From an uncultured Oscillospiraceae bacterium (GTDB taxonomy: Bacteria; Bacillota; Clostridia; Oscillospirales; Oscillospiraceae), in NCBI GenBank assembly GCA_944387615.1, contig CALXFP010000004.1, positions 1-39,301 of the forward strand: DNA of 39,301 nucleotides, in the 5' to 3' direction. A model generated the notes under the pieces. The model had not been told where the DNA came from. It saw only the letters and a list, made by a program, of their open reading frames with translations, and did not search any database. A program made the position numbers and the translations under genes. Positions 22,710-31,930 of this stretch are shown here, piece after piece. Numbering within the stretch: position 1 is the first letter of the stretch; every line of letters begins with the position of its first letter.

Positions 22710-22894
22710 GATAAACACTTCCTTATTTTGTTCTGCCGCATCCCGATTACTGCGGCTGGGCATACCATAGCACATGGGCATCCCAGATGCAAGAAGGATA
22801 AGGATTTCTTAATCTACAGTTAATGCTTTCTTAGGTTTTTTCAGAATTTTATGGCAATTATGAACAAATTGTGTTGTAATTGTGACGAAGTGCT

Positions 22895-23386
22895 TTATCC
22901 GATCCGGTCGTAGGCAATGCGTTCGGAACCGTCGGCGATGTGGATGATTCCGCAGCGGCGGAACCCTTGCTTTTCCACCGCCCGCTGCATCACTTTGTTA
23001 TCTTCATGGGTATCGATGCGCAAGTAATCAATGCGCTCTGCACCATAGGCAACGGCGGCACTTAAAATTCCTCCGGTACCGTCGGAAGCAATGCGGTGTA
23101 TGGTTCCGTAGGGCCGACTGGCGTGCCAGCTGCCGCCGAAGATTTCCCGGTAAGTTGGGTCCTCTCCTATGTAGAAAAAGAACACGCCATGGATTTTCTC
23201 CCCTTCCGTCACGACAAACAGATTTCCATTCTGAATATCCTGCTGAAGCTGGTGTTTGGGCGGATGGTGATTGCCCCACTGGTTGGGATTTCCTGTTTTC
23301 GCCATAAAGTCTCTGGCATAGGCGTAAATTTCCAGAATCCGGGGCAGGTCTTCTTCCCGGGCGGTTCGGATGTGTTTATCCATCAT
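22895..23386 (-). CDS. GNAT-family N-acetyltransferase
   Basis: This 163-residue protein starts IRTAREEDLPRILEIYAYARDFM, a typical GNAT beginning. It has the central strand and loop (GVFFFYIGEDPTY) and a C-terminal acetyl-CoA region (LRIDTHEDNKVMQRAVEKQGFRRCGIIHI), where Asn and the helix after it are family-typical. The substrate is not predictable. AGGAGGAAATC lies before ATG 23386 (ATG 23383 is equally possible); longer frames upstream run into the divergent promoter region. Confidence 0.8.
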   Translation of the reverse strand: MMDKHIRTAREEDLPRILEIYAYARDFMAKTGNPNQWGNHHPPKHQLQQDIQNGNLFVVTEGEKIHGVFFFYIGEDPTYREIFGGSWHASRPYGTIHRIASDGTGGILSAAVAYGAERIDYLRIDTHEDNKVMQRAVEKQGFRRCGIIHIADGSERIAYDRIG

Positions 23387-23410
23387 GATTTCCTCCTGAA
23401 TGTTTTCCTC

Positions 23411-23439
23411 ATTATACGCAACCTGCATTGCCATTGCAA
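23411..23439 (-). promoter_or_regulatory. Vegetative promoter of the GNAT gene
   Basis: On the minus strand TTGCAA (23439-23434), 17 nt, TATAAT (23416-23411). It overlaps the presumed sporulation promoter on the other strand. Confidence 0.75.
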
Positions 23440-23454
23440 CCCCTGGACATAATA
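23425..23454 (+). promoter_or_regulatory. Candidate sigma-G (forespore) promoter of spoVAD
   Basis: GCATT (23425-23429), 18 nt, CATAATA (23448-23454) fits the forespore sigma-G/sigma-F pattern (GHATR, about 18 nt, CATWNTA) except for the last base of the -35. spoVA genes are known sigma-G targets, and the ATG follows at 23480. Confidence 0.55.
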
Positions 23455-23479
23455 AGGAAAAACAAAGGAAGGTGCTTTT

Positions 23480-24496
23480 ATGGCAAATCTGAAACGGGGC
23501 AGACAAAGTTTTGCCCTGCCGGAACCTCCGGTCATCACCCACTGGGCCAGTGTAGCAGGAAAAAAAGAAGCGGAAGGCCCGTTGGCCCATACCTTTGACA
23601 TCAAATGCCGTGATACCTATTTTGGTCAGAAAACCTGGGAACAGGCAGAAAAATACATGCAGCAGCAGGCTCTGCGAAAACTCGCGGAAAAAGCGGGCAT
23701 GCACCAGAGAGAATTTGACCTGGTGTTTTCCGGAGACCTTTTAAATCAATGCATTGGCTCTTCTTTCAGTCTGCGAAATACCGGGATTCCCCATCTAGGG
23801 CTCTATGGTGCCTGTTCTACCATGTCGGAAAGTCTTTTGATGGCCTCCATGGCAGTGGGCGGCGGATTTGCAGATAAGGTGGTGGCCATGACTTCCTCCC
23901 ATTTTGCCTCCTCCGAGCGGCAGTACCGTTTCCCACTGGGTTACGGCGGTCAGAGAACCCCCACCTCTCAATGGACGGTCACCGGCTCCGGTGCGGCATT
24001 GGTCTGCCGTCAGGGGAAAGGTCCCAAAATCACAGCCTGTACCATCGGCACCGTCACCGACCTGGGTATCAAAGATGCCAACAACATGGGTGCCGCCATG
24101 GCACCTGCCGCCTATGCCACCATCCGCGCTCACTTTGATGACCTGAAAACAGGTCCTGAGGACTTTGACCTGATTGTCACCGGAGATCTGGCACAAATCG
24201 GCAAGGAGATGCTGATGGAGCTGGCACGGAAGGACGGGATCAGTCTGGGCGGAAAGCTGACGGACTGCGGCAATCTGGTGTTTGACAACACCAAGCAGGA
24301 TGTACACGCCGGCGGCTCCGGCTGCGGTTGCAGCGCCATTACCCTGTGCGGATATCTTTTGGGACAGCTGCAAAGTGGGAAGCTAAAGAAAATTCTGTTT
24401 TGCGGCACCGGAGCACTGCTCTCCCCTACCTCTACTCAACAGGGACTGCCCATTCCCGGTGTGTGCCATGCAGTATGCATTGTAGGAGGCAGATAA
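23480..24496 (+). CDS. spoVAD: Stage V sporulation protein AD
   Basis: SpoVAD is part of the SpoVA channel that loads dipicolinic acid into the forespore and releases it in germination. This 338-residue protein has the thiolase-like fold of the family: NTGIPHLGLYGACSTMSESLLMAS (about 104-127) and GYGGQRTPTSQWTVTGSGAAL (about 155-175). The C-terminal HAGGSGCGCSA..LFCGTGALLSPTSTQQGLPIPG is also typical. The length matches the Bacillus protein. AAAGGAAGGTGC precedes the ATG. spoVAE follows after 1 nt; no spoVAC lies upstream, where it would be expected. Confidence 0.95.
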   Translation: MANLKRGRQSFALPEPPVITHWASVAGKKEAEGPLAHTFDIKCRDTYFGQKTWEQAEKYMQQQALRKLAEKAGMHQREFDLVFSGDLLNQCIGSSFSLRNTGIPHLGLYGACSTMSESLLMASMAVGGGFADKVVAMTSSHFASSERQYRFPLGYGGQRTPTSQWTVTGSGAALVCRQGKGPKITACTIGTVTDLGIKDANNMGAAMAPAAYATIRAHFDDLKTGPEDFDLIVTGDLAQIGKEMLMELARKDGISLGGKLTDCGNLVFDNTKQDVHAGGSGCGCSAITLCGYLLGQLQSGKLKKILFCGTGALLSPTSTQQGLPIPGVCHAVCIVGGR

Positions 24497-24497
24497 C

Positions 24498-24854
24498 ATG
24501 GATTATGTAAAAGCATTCCTTGTGGGCGGACTTCTGTGTCTGATCGGCCAAATTCTGATTGATAAAACCAAGCTGACACCGGCTCGGATTCTGGTCAGCT
24601 ATGTGGTGATCGGTGTTTTGCTGGGGGCTGTTGGGCTGTACCAGCCCCTGGTAGACTTTGCCGGGGCCGGAGCTTCGGTACCCTTAACAGGTTTTGGAAA
24701 CACCCTTGCCAAAGGTGTCCGGGAGGCGGTTGATGAAGATGGATTCCTTGGCATTTTCACCGGCGGCCTGAAAGCCTCCGCCGGAGGAATCACTGCTGCC
24801 ATCCTGGCAGGACTGGTGGCAAGCCTTCTTTTCAAAGCCAAGGATAAATCTTGA
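24498..24854 (+). CDS. spoVAE: Stage V sporulation protein AE
   Basis: This 118-residue membrane protein has about four helices and the SpoVAE (Eb type) signature: FLVGGLLCLIGQILIDKT, then RILVSYVVIGVLLGAVGLYQPLVDFAGAGASVPLTGFG and FTGGLKASAGGITAAILAGLVASLLF. It forms the membrane part of the dipicolinic-acid channel with SpoVAC. The ATG lies 1 nt after the spoVAD stop, with GTAGGAGG at the end of spoVAD as the ribosome-binding site, so the two are cotranscribed. Confidence 0.93.
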   Translation: MDYVKAFLVGGLLCLIGQILIDKTKLTPARILVSYVVIGVLLGAVGLYQPLVDFAGAGASVPLTGFGNTLAKGVREAVDEDGFLGIFTGGLKASAGGITAAILAGLVASLLFKAKDKS

Positions 24855-24912
24855 AAAGCTGGGCATGATAGGTTTGCGGCAAAGCCGTGATCAAAAACGG
24901 AGGATACGAAGT

Positions 24913-25032
24913 ATGAATAAGCAGAATAACATGCAGAAGAAGAACCAGACCCAGAACGAGCGTCAGACCTATACCAGCAACGAGCGTCAGAGCCAGAACA
25001 CCAACCAGACTCAGGAAAAGAACTGCCGCTAA
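24913..25032 (+). CDS. Tiny Gln/Asn-rich protein, probable spore component
   Basis: This 39-residue gene reads MNKQNNMQKKNQ..NERQTYTSNERQSQNTNQTQEKNCR, with about half the residues Gln or Asn and a doubled NERQ motif. CGGAGG lies 9 nt before the ATG. It follows spoVAE by 58 nt on the same strand. The composition recalls gamma-type small acid-soluble spore proteins, although it is far shorter and basic. A spore amino-acid reserve or coat peptide is my inference from context. A hairpin follows 9 nt past the stop, supporting a real gene. Confidence 0.6.
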   Translation: MNKQNNMQKKNQTQNERQTYTSNERQSQNTNQTQEKNCR

Positions 25033-25041
25033 ACGGCACAT

Positions 25042-25064
25042 GGGGCACCCTATCGGGTGCCCCA
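25042..25064 (+). terminator. Hairpin between the convergent small spore gene and addA
   Basis: GGGGCACCC (25042-25050) pairs perfectly with GGGTGCCCC (25055-25063) around TATC. No immediate T-tract follows on either strand; GTTTTTTC occurs 15 nt later. It is probably shared by both convergent transcripts. Confidence 0.6.
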
Positions 25065-25086
25065 ATGGTATACTTACGTTTTTTCG

Positions 25087-28000
25087 TTACAGCGAAACCA
25101 GCTGGCCTCGGTGGAAGAAATACAAATACATGCCGATGACCGGCTGCTCATAAATCCTGCTAAGCGCCTGGGCATAGGTCTGCACCTGGGGACGGTAACG
25201 CTCCACAGCAAGAGGTAGGGTTTGCTCCGTAACCGCATCGGTTTTGAAATCTATGATGGTGATCCCCTTCTCCTCCAGCAAGGCACAGTCCACCACACCT
25301 TGCAGCAGAACCTGTTCCCCTTCCAGACCTTCCCCATAATGGCAGCCGTTGTCCAGAATGGAAAACTTGAATTCCCGAAGGCACTCCGCTCCGGCGGCAA
25401 GCTTTCTTCCAATTTCTGTTGCAAAAAATTGCGCCAATTGCCGGCTGTTTACCAGCTGTCCCTGTTCTTGAGTAAGGACACCGGATTGCACCAATCGCTG
25501 AATCTCCCGGTCAACCGCCTCTGCCGAAGTTCCCATCCGAAAATCCATATACTGCAGCGCCGCGTGCATGGCCACACCATAGGCACGAACATCGGTTTTT
25601 CGGTTTTTGAAGGTTGGTTGGCGCCAGTTTCGCTGGGCTTTCTTGGGTTCCTGGGTGTCTTCCGCCGCTTCTGCGTCCTTAAGCCGTCCTTTGCGGCCGG
25701 TAGCTGTCTGTTTGGAGGGCGCCATGGTGGCGGCCATATGGGGATAGTGAAATGCCAGTGCGTTTGCCAATCGGGTCTGTACCCCGTCCGGAAGGCTGGT
25801 ACTCTGCTGCGGTATCTGCCCATTCTCCTGCACCGGCTCCGGGGACTGGCAGACCGCAATTTTCCACAGGTGCTCGTTTAACTGGGTATAGCCTGGTCTG
25901 CCTCCCAGGTTATGAAGCTCTCCTGCTTCCCTGCGGCTCATTGCTGCCAACAGAACCCAGTCCCCCAGACAGATGGCATCCCGGCACAGCAGTTCACCGC
26001 CGTCAAAATCCTGGCGCAGGGCGATTTGCTGCAAATCCTTTTCCAGACTTTTGGCAGCATAGGTCATAATCAGCCGGTCTTTGGCCCGGGTCATGGCAAC
26101 ATAGAGAACCCGCAGTTCCTCGGAGACACTTTCCGCCTCCATTTTTACCGCAATGGCCCGTTTTGCAATGGAGGGATAGCGTATCCGCTTTTCCCGGTCC
26201 GCCACCGACAGTCCCAAGCCCAGGGTTTTGTCACAAAGGATCTGCGCCCGCAAGCTTTCCTGATTGAATTTCCGGGACAAGTTGCACAGGAACACCACCG
26301 GAAATTCCAGTCCTTTGGATTTGTGGATACTCATAATGCTGACACATCCGGAGTTGGCTGTCCCCGGCATCACCAGTCCACGGTCTTCCAGAGAGTCCAG
26401 GTAGTCCAGAAACTGGGACAAATCCCGCAGATTCCCCTGTTCGTAATCCGCCGCCAGCTGATAGAAAGTCTGAAGATTGGCCCGCTTGGCTTCGCCGCCT
26501 GCTGTGGCTGCATAGAGGCTGTCCATCCGGGTCAGGCAGAAGCAGCGCTCCAGCAAAGCTGTCAGCGTGCTGTGACGGGCTTCCTGGCGAAGGGTTCCCA
26601 AGATATCCAAAAATTCTCTACTCTTAGGAGCATCGCTTTGCAGCAGCGCATCGTAAACGCTGCCCTTTTTCTGCCAGCTCCGGAACCGGGCGAGGTCATC
26701 GGCAGTAAAACCGAAAATCGGGCTTGCCAGCACGGTAATCAAAGGAATATCCTGACGGGGATTCTGGATGGTCTGCAGCAGCGCCCGGAAGGTGGCAATT
26801 TCCTCGGTTTGCAAAAGGTCTGTTCCGCCGCCGGAGGTGCAGCGGATTCCCAACTTCTCCAGCGCCCGCTGGAAATACCCTCCGGCACTTCCGGGAGAAC
26901 GGAGCAAAATCACAATGTCATCCGGCGTTACCGGGCTGAGCTTCCCGTTTTTGCGGATGGTTGTTCCCTCCCGGAGCATGGATTGAATCTTCTGGGCCAC
27001 GAAATCCGCCTCTTCTGCATAGGCATCCTCCCGGACTTCCAGGGCGTACAGCTCCACCCCCGGCTCTTCCAGGGAGATATGGGGAATGCCCTCCCGCAGC
27101 TGTTCCGCTTCGCCGTAGAAAAGGCCGCCAACCTTGGGGCGCATACAGGTTCCGAACACCGCATTGACACCTTCAATCACCTCCGCACCGGAGCGGAAAT
27201 TATGGCTGAGCAGCACCTTCCTTCCCTGTTTGGGCTGGGCCTGCTCCACCGGGAGAAAATCCCGATATTTTTCCAGGAAAATCCCCGGATCTGCCAGTCG
27301 GAACTGATAAATGGACTGCTTCACATCTCCAACCAGAAATGCGTTCTGCCGTTTTTCTGACAAAACAGTAAAAATTGCATCCTGGACACCGTTGGAGTCC
27401 TGGTACTCGTCCACCAGAATTTCCCGGAAGCGTTTGGCAATCTCTTCCGATACCGCCGTGGGGCTAGTACGGTTTTTCCCCAGCAGCAAATCCAGGGTTC
27501 TGTGTTCCAAATCTCCAAAATCCAGCACCCGGCGGCTGCGCTTGGCTGCCGAATAATCCCGGTCAAACTGCCGGACCAGAGCCACCAATCCCCTGGCTCC
27601 TGCGGCGCATTGGGAAAGGTCCTGAAGGATGCCCTCTGACAAGTCCGAGAAACTGCGTAGCTTTCGTTCCAGACCGTCTTTACAGGCATTGCGGGCAGCT
27701 TTCACCCGTTCGCTCAGTTCCGGGTCCGACAGTTTTCTTGGGAAAGTCAAACGGCCGTAGTCAATTTTCCCCTGACGGACAATCTCATCCCAGGTTTTGG
27801 TGGCACGAAGGTTTTTCAGCTGATTGAGGGTTTGCCCCAGATTGGCAGCCGGTTTTTCCAGGCCATCGCTGGCTTCCAGTTCCCGGCAGCACTGCTCCAG
27901 AACCTGAATCTGACAGTCAAGATAGTCATAGAGGTCTTCCATCAGGTACTTACCCCACACCGTTTCCCCGGCGTCCACGATATCTTCGGTTTCGGTAGCT

Positions 28001-28596
28001 TTTAGGCAGGCATTCAGCCAACCATCGGGGTTTAAGTGACACCGGGCGCTGTCATAGACCTTTTCGATGATTTCCGACACAAGGCGATCATCCCGCCCCA
28101 GGCCCTGAGTATCCGTGAAAGCCAAGAAGTCTTCCCTGTTTTCTGCATTTGCATAGGCGCTGTCCAGCAAGTCTTCCAGCACCTGGGAACGAATTTCCCG
28201 GCATTCGCTTTCGTCCGCCACCCGGAAGTCCGGAGCCACATCCAATCGGTAGGCATATTCCCGCAGCAAATCACTGCAAAAGCCGTGGACGGTGGAAATC
28301 TTCGTCAGAAACAGCCGCTGCATCTGCTTTTGCAGGTGGCGGTTGTCCGGCTCCTGGGCAATGCGCTCTGTGAGTTTTGCGGCAATTTTCCCCCGCAGTT
28401 CCGATGCGGCAGCCTTGGTATATGTAATGATCAGAAATTCGTCCAGATTGGCAGGATCAGTCGGATCTGTCAGGTAAGTCAGCAGCCGATCCACCAGCAC
28501 CTTGGTTTTTCCGGAGCCGGCAGCAGCAGAAACCAGCAGCCGTCCTCCCCGGTTTTCCACCGCCTGGGCCTGTTCCGGGGTCAATTTATCTGCCAT
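25087..28596 (-). CDS. addA: ATP-dependent helicase/nuclease AddA
   Basis: AddA is the helicase-nuclease subunit of the AddAB complex, the Firmicute counterpart of RecBCD, which processes double-strand breaks. This 1169-residue protein begins with the UvrD-type helicase: Q-motif LTPEQAQAV, Walker A SAAAGSGKT (about 23-31), VDEYQDSN for motif II and VSEELRVLYVAMTRAKDRLI for motif VI. The C-terminal RecB-type nuclease has GVVDCALLEEKGITIIDFKTD with Asp1116 and Lys1118. The start overlaps the end of addB by 11 nt, so the two are coupled. Confidence 0.95.
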   Translation of the reverse strand: MADKLTPEQAQAVENRGGRLLVSAAAGSGKTKVLVDRLLTYLTDPTDPANLDEFLIITYTKAAASELRGKIAAKLTERIAQEPDNRHLQKQMQRLFLTKISTVHGFCSDLLREYAYRLDVAPDFRVADESECREIRSQVLEDLLDSAYANAENREDFLAFTDTQGLGRDDRLVSEIIEKVYDSARCHLNPDGWLNACLKATETEDIVDAGETVWGKYLMEDLYDYLDCQIQVLEQCCRELEASDGLEKPAANLGQTLNQLKNLRATKTWDEIVRQGKIDYGRLTFPRKLSDPELSERVKAARNACKDGLERKLRSFSDLSEGILQDLSQCAAGARGLVALVRQFDRDYSAAKRSRRVLDFGDLEHRTLDLLLGKNRTSPTAVSEEIAKRFREILVDEYQDSNGVQDAIFTVLSEKRQNAFLVGDVKQSIYQFRLADPGIFLEKYRDFLPVEQAQPKQGRKVLLSHNFRSGAEVIEGVNAVFGTCMRPKVGGLFYGEAEQLREGIPHISLEEPGVELYALEVREDAYAEEADFVAQKIQSMLREGTTIRKNGKLSPVTPDDIVILLRSPGSAGGYFQRALEKLGIRCTSGGGTDLLQTEEIATFRALLQTIQNPRQDIPLITVLASPIFGFTADDLARFRSWQKKGSVYDALLQSDAPKSREFLDILGTLRQEARHSTLTALLERCFCLTRMDSLYAATAGGEAKRANLQTFYQLAADYEQGNLRDLSQFLDYLDSLEDRGLVMPGTANSGCVSIMSIHKSKGLEFPVVFLCNLSRKFNQESLRAQILCDKTLGLGLSVADREKRIRYPSIAKRAIAVKMEAESVSEELRVLYVAMTRAKDRLIMTYAAKSLEKDLQQIALRQDFDGGELLCRDAICLGDWVLLAAMSRREAGELHNLGGRPGYTQLNEHLWKIAVCQSPEPVQENGQIPQQSTSLPDGVQTRLANALAFHYPHMAATMAPSKQTATGRKGRLKDAEAAEDTQEPKKAQRNWRQPTFKNRKTDVRAYGVAMHAALQYMDFRMGTSAEAVDREIQRLVQSGVLTQEQGQLVNSRQLAQFFATEIGRKLAAGAECLREFKFSILDNGCHYGEGLEGEQVLLQGVVDCALLEEKGITIIDFKTDAVTEQTLPLAVERYRPQVQTYAQALSRIYEQPVIGMYLYFFHRGQLVSL

Positions 28597-31500
28597 GGCG
28601 CTTCATCTCCTTCTCGATTTCCTCCCAGAACCGCTGGGGCGACATTGCCTGATAATTCCGTCGTCCCGGCACCTGGTCTTTGTGACAGATACTGCCATAG
28701 GGACAAAAGGCACAGGCATTGTGGCTGGTGCCCCGGGTATAGGGATTCGGCTCCACGTTGCCGGAAGCAATCTCCGTAACCATGGAGGACAAAATATGAA
28801 ATACATACGATTGCAGCAGCTTCAGCTGCTCCCGGTCTGCCAGGTCACCGGACAGGGAACCGTCTTTTTTGATGGTATAGCACATGCGCTGGGGAGACTC
28901 CCCCGGCTCCATGGCCTGCAGCACTGCCTCATCGGACAAGAGCAAGCCTCTGCGCTTCCAGATGGGTTTTCGCTCTTTCTGCGCTTCCTCCGGTTCCAGC
29001 TTTCCATCTACCGACAAATACGGTGCCCGGGCGGGAAAATACTGCACGCCCGCGGGAATGGGATGGTCTCCCAGCAGTTCTTCCCCGGACTCCCGGAGGG
29101 CAAACAGGTACAGAAGCATTTGAAGTCCTACGCCATTGAACACATCGCAGTAGTCAAAGTCCTTCTTTCCCGTTTTGTAGTCCACCACCCGGTAATAGGT
29201 ACACCCAGTTGCATCCCAGGTATCCACCCGGTCCACAAAGCCCCGCAGCAAAGCCTGCATACTGCTGTTGGGAATGGCGATGGCAGGAAGGCCCTCGGGA
29301 CTTCCAAAACCCACTTCAAAATCTTTGGGCGCAAACTTCGCTTCCTGCAATTCCTGCCACAGCTCTCCCACAACCATATCCAGTTCCTGGATATTTCGCT
29401 GGAACAGGTAGGTCAGGCGTTCCGATTCCACCTGAGAAAATCGCTCCTTGGCATATTCCTGGCTGTAGCGGTGGGCAATCTCCAAGGTTTCCTCCTGAGA
29501 AACCCGGTGGAATCCCCCCAAATCCCGGACACAACGGGCTGTATGCTCCAGCACCGCATGCACATAAGTACCAAACTCCGCCGGGTCGATTTTGGCTTCT
29601 TTACGCTCCTTCGCCCGCATGCCGTATTTCAGGAAATAGGACATGCGGCATTCTGCCTGTCGGTCAACCTGGGATGCAGACAGATTCAGCGTAGTGCCGT
29701 AAAGGCCCTGGATTCCTTCTTTGGAGACGGTGCCCAGGGTGAAATCCCGGCTGCGGACAGCATCCTGATATCCTTCCTGCACCCCAAGATGCTGGGCTGT
29801 ATCCTGGGCATTCCAGCGGGAGAGACAGGCTCCTGCTTCCCAACTGTCCGCCGGGCCATAACCCAGATCGTCCGTCACGTTCTGCTCCCCGCCTGCCATT
29901 TCCGACAGCCGCCGGAATACAAAGGAGGGCTGCTCTCCGGCGCAGTATACCCGAATACTTTCCGTTGCGCCGCAGAACACTCCGTAAATTTCCGCAAATT
30001 CCGCCTGGATACCTTCCATGGCACCGCCGGTCAGGGGGACACCCATTTGCCGCAGGGTGACGCGCTCCTGGTCGGTAAGTAAGCCCTGAGAACCGGAATA
30101 GCCGGGCAGCTTTCCTTCTTCCGCACCCAGTACAATTAGATACCTTTGCTGGTGGCAGCGCATGGCTGTTACCGGACCCATCTGCACCGCATCCAGCACC
30201 GGCGGGATGGTGCCGACGTTATACTGACTCAAAAGCAGTCGCAGCAGCCGGGTAAAATGCTCCGGCTCCCAATGGGTCTGGCCCAAAACGTCATGCAGCT
30301 GTTCCAGCGCGGAAATCAGGATTTCCCACAGCTGGTTGAGAATCTGGGCGCTGCGATTGTCCCCGGCGTCATCCATTTCCTGTGCCATCTGGGAAAGACG
30401 CTGTTCCAAATGAATTGCTTCCAGGAATTGATACAGTGCGTCAACCTGTCCCTGCAGATCAATGGCATTCCGGAACCCCCGGTACAGCGCTTCCAGCGGG
30501 TCAATGGTTGAGCTTCTGGCATCATTGAGCAGGTTCAGCAGCTGATGGGATTTTTCATCCCAGATGCCGCCCAAGCCATCCGGGTGGTATTCCCAATCCG
30601 AGGTCCACTTTTTTCCCTGAATTCCCCAGACAATGGCATAATTTTCTACCAAATCACAGACATCCGGATCCAGTGGTGACAACGTGGAGCGAAGATAGCG
30701 CAATGTTGCCCGCTGTTCAAATCCCCCAAGGGCCGCTTCCAGTCCTGTCAAGACCGTGGTAATCACACTTTTTTGCAGAATCTCTTCCGTTCCGGAACGG
30801 TATACCGGAATGTGGAAACGGTGGAATACCAAATCAACCAACGGCTGGTATGCCGCCATGTCCGTGCAGACCAGGGTAATGTCTCGGTAGCGGCAGCCCT
30901 GGGACACCCATTGACGCACCTGGTTTGCTGCATCCAGACAAGCTTGGTAAGCAGATTCCGCCCGGCAGGTTTGCAGGCAATCCTTTGCTGCCCCCAAGGA
31001 AATCGGTCCCTGGAATAGTCGTTCCCGAACCATTTGCAGGGGTGTCGGGTTGGGCTGAACATACTCGATCTGCACCTGGACACCGGCACGGTCGGCACAG
31101 CGATACAGTTCCTGTGCAGTATCCCCGGCTTTTTCAAAGGCCAGCAGAGCAGAGTCAATTTGATCGCAGTTCAGGCTTACCGTTACACTGGGACTGACCC
31201 GAATCAGATGTTCCAGGATTTGCAGATTCTGTCGGGTAAAATCCGGGAAACCGTCTATGTAAAACACGTGTTCTTCCCCAAAACTTCCCATCTCCAGCTG
31301 TTCCAGCAGCCAGGTCATCTGGTCTCTTGGGTCCCGTTTGCCTCGGCTGCACAGGCTGTTATAGCCTTCCATCAGCAGCGACAGTTCTTCCAGCTTTTGG
31401 GCCAGGCTTCCAGTGGTTTCTTCCGAGGCAGCACGCAGGTCTTGGGAAGTAATGCAGCAGCGCTTGAACTCGTCCACGCCATCAATCAGCCCGGTTAAAA

Positions 31501-31846
31501 ATTCCGGTTTGGTTTCCACTGCGGCGTAGGCTTTCAGCTTGCTGCTGAGCTGCCGGGCGGCCGCGGCCATGGCCACCACACGACCTCCATCGTCCAGACA
31601 GTCCAGTACAGCGCTTCCCACGGCATCCGCCACCCGGCGAACCAGGCGGGTAAAGGACAGTACCTCCGCATAACGGCTGGCGGTATCTCCTGCCGCAGCA
31701 CAAAGTCTGCGCTCCGTTTCATGGCTGATGAGTTCCGGTACCATTAAAATCCGGTTTCCCTTTCGAGCCTTCACATCCGCGGCAATACGCCGTAAAATTT
31801 CATCCCGATTGGCCGTCCAGTCACGGCCCAGCAGCAGGTGCAGCAT
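28586..31846 (-). CDS. addB: ATP-dependent helicase/nuclease subunit AddB
   Basis: This 1086-residue protein is the partner of AddA. It starts LHLLLGRDWTANRDEILRRI, with the family's inactive-helicase N-terminal half, LMVPELISHETERRLC and LSFTRLVRRVAD. The C-terminal nuclease has FVDRVDTW..YRVVDYKTGKKDF. Four cysteines for the Fe-S cluster are visible: one in QAECRMSYFLKYG and three in CAFCPYGSIC. It lacks an obvious Walker A motif, which some clostridial AddB proteins also lack. It is the promoter-proximal gene of addBA. Confidence 0.93.
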   Translation of the reverse strand: MLHLLLGRDWTANRDEILRRIAADVKARKGNRILMVPELISHETERRLCAAAGDTASRYAEVLSFTRLVRRVADAVGSAVLDCLDDGGRVVAMAAAARQLSSKLKAYAAVETKPEFLTGLIDGVDEFKRCCITSQDLRAASEETTGSLAQKLEELSLLMEGYNSLCSRGKRDPRDQMTWLLEQLEMGSFGEEHVFYIDGFPDFTRQNLQILEHLIRVSPSVTVSLNCDQIDSALLAFEKAGDTAQELYRCADRAGVQVQIEYVQPNPTPLQMVRERLFQGPISLGAAKDCLQTCRAESAYQACLDAANQVRQWVSQGCRYRDITLVCTDMAAYQPLVDLVFHRFHIPVYRSGTEEILQKSVITTVLTGLEAALGGFEQRATLRYLRSTLSPLDPDVCDLVENYAIVWGIQGKKWTSDWEYHPDGLGGIWDEKSHQLLNLLNDARSSTIDPLEALYRGFRNAIDLQGQVDALYQFLEAIHLEQRLSQMAQEMDDAGDNRSAQILNQLWEILISALEQLHDVLGQTHWEPEHFTRLLRLLLSQYNVGTIPPVLDAVQMGPVTAMRCHQQRYLIVLGAEEGKLPGYSGSQGLLTDQERVTLRQMGVPLTGGAMEGIQAEFAEIYGVFCGATESIRVYCAGEQPSFVFRRLSEMAGGEQNVTDDLGYGPADSWEAGACLSRWNAQDTAQHLGVQEGYQDAVRSRDFTLGTVSKEGIQGLYGTTLNLSASQVDRQAECRMSYFLKYGMRAKERKEAKIDPAEFGTYVHAVLEHTARCVRDLGGFHRVSQEETLEIAHRYSQEYAKERFSQVESERLTYLFQRNIQELDMVVGELWQELQEAKFAPKDFEVGFGSPEGLPAIAIPNSSMQALLRGFVDRVDTWDATGCTYYRVVDYKTGKKDFDYCDVFNGVGLQMLLYLFALRESGEELLGDHPIPAGVQYFPARAPYLSVDGKLEPEEAQKERKPIWKRRGLLLSDEAVLQAMEPGESPQRMCYTIKKDGSLSGDLADREQLKLLQSYVFHILSSMVTEIASGNVEPNPYTRGTSHNACAFCPYGSICHKDQVPGRRNYQAMSPQRFWEEIEKEMKRHGR

Positions 31847-31904
31847 AAGCGCCTCCTTGTGATTTTATGTTTCTTTATCTAACAGGATACCACAAAATGA
31901 GTCC

Positions 31905-31930
31905 AAAAAACAGGGGATATTTCACCCCTG
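31905..31930 (-). terminator. Terminator of spoIIR
   Basis: On the minus strand CAGGGG (31930-31925) pairs with CCCCTG (31916-31911), followed by TTTTTT. The stem overlaps the last codons and stop of spoIIR. Confidence 0.75.

Noticed and set aside
25912..27360. Plus-strand frames opposite addA and addB, including 28502-30082
   Set aside because: No ribosome-binding sites and no domains; they are antisense to clear AddA and AddB sequence.
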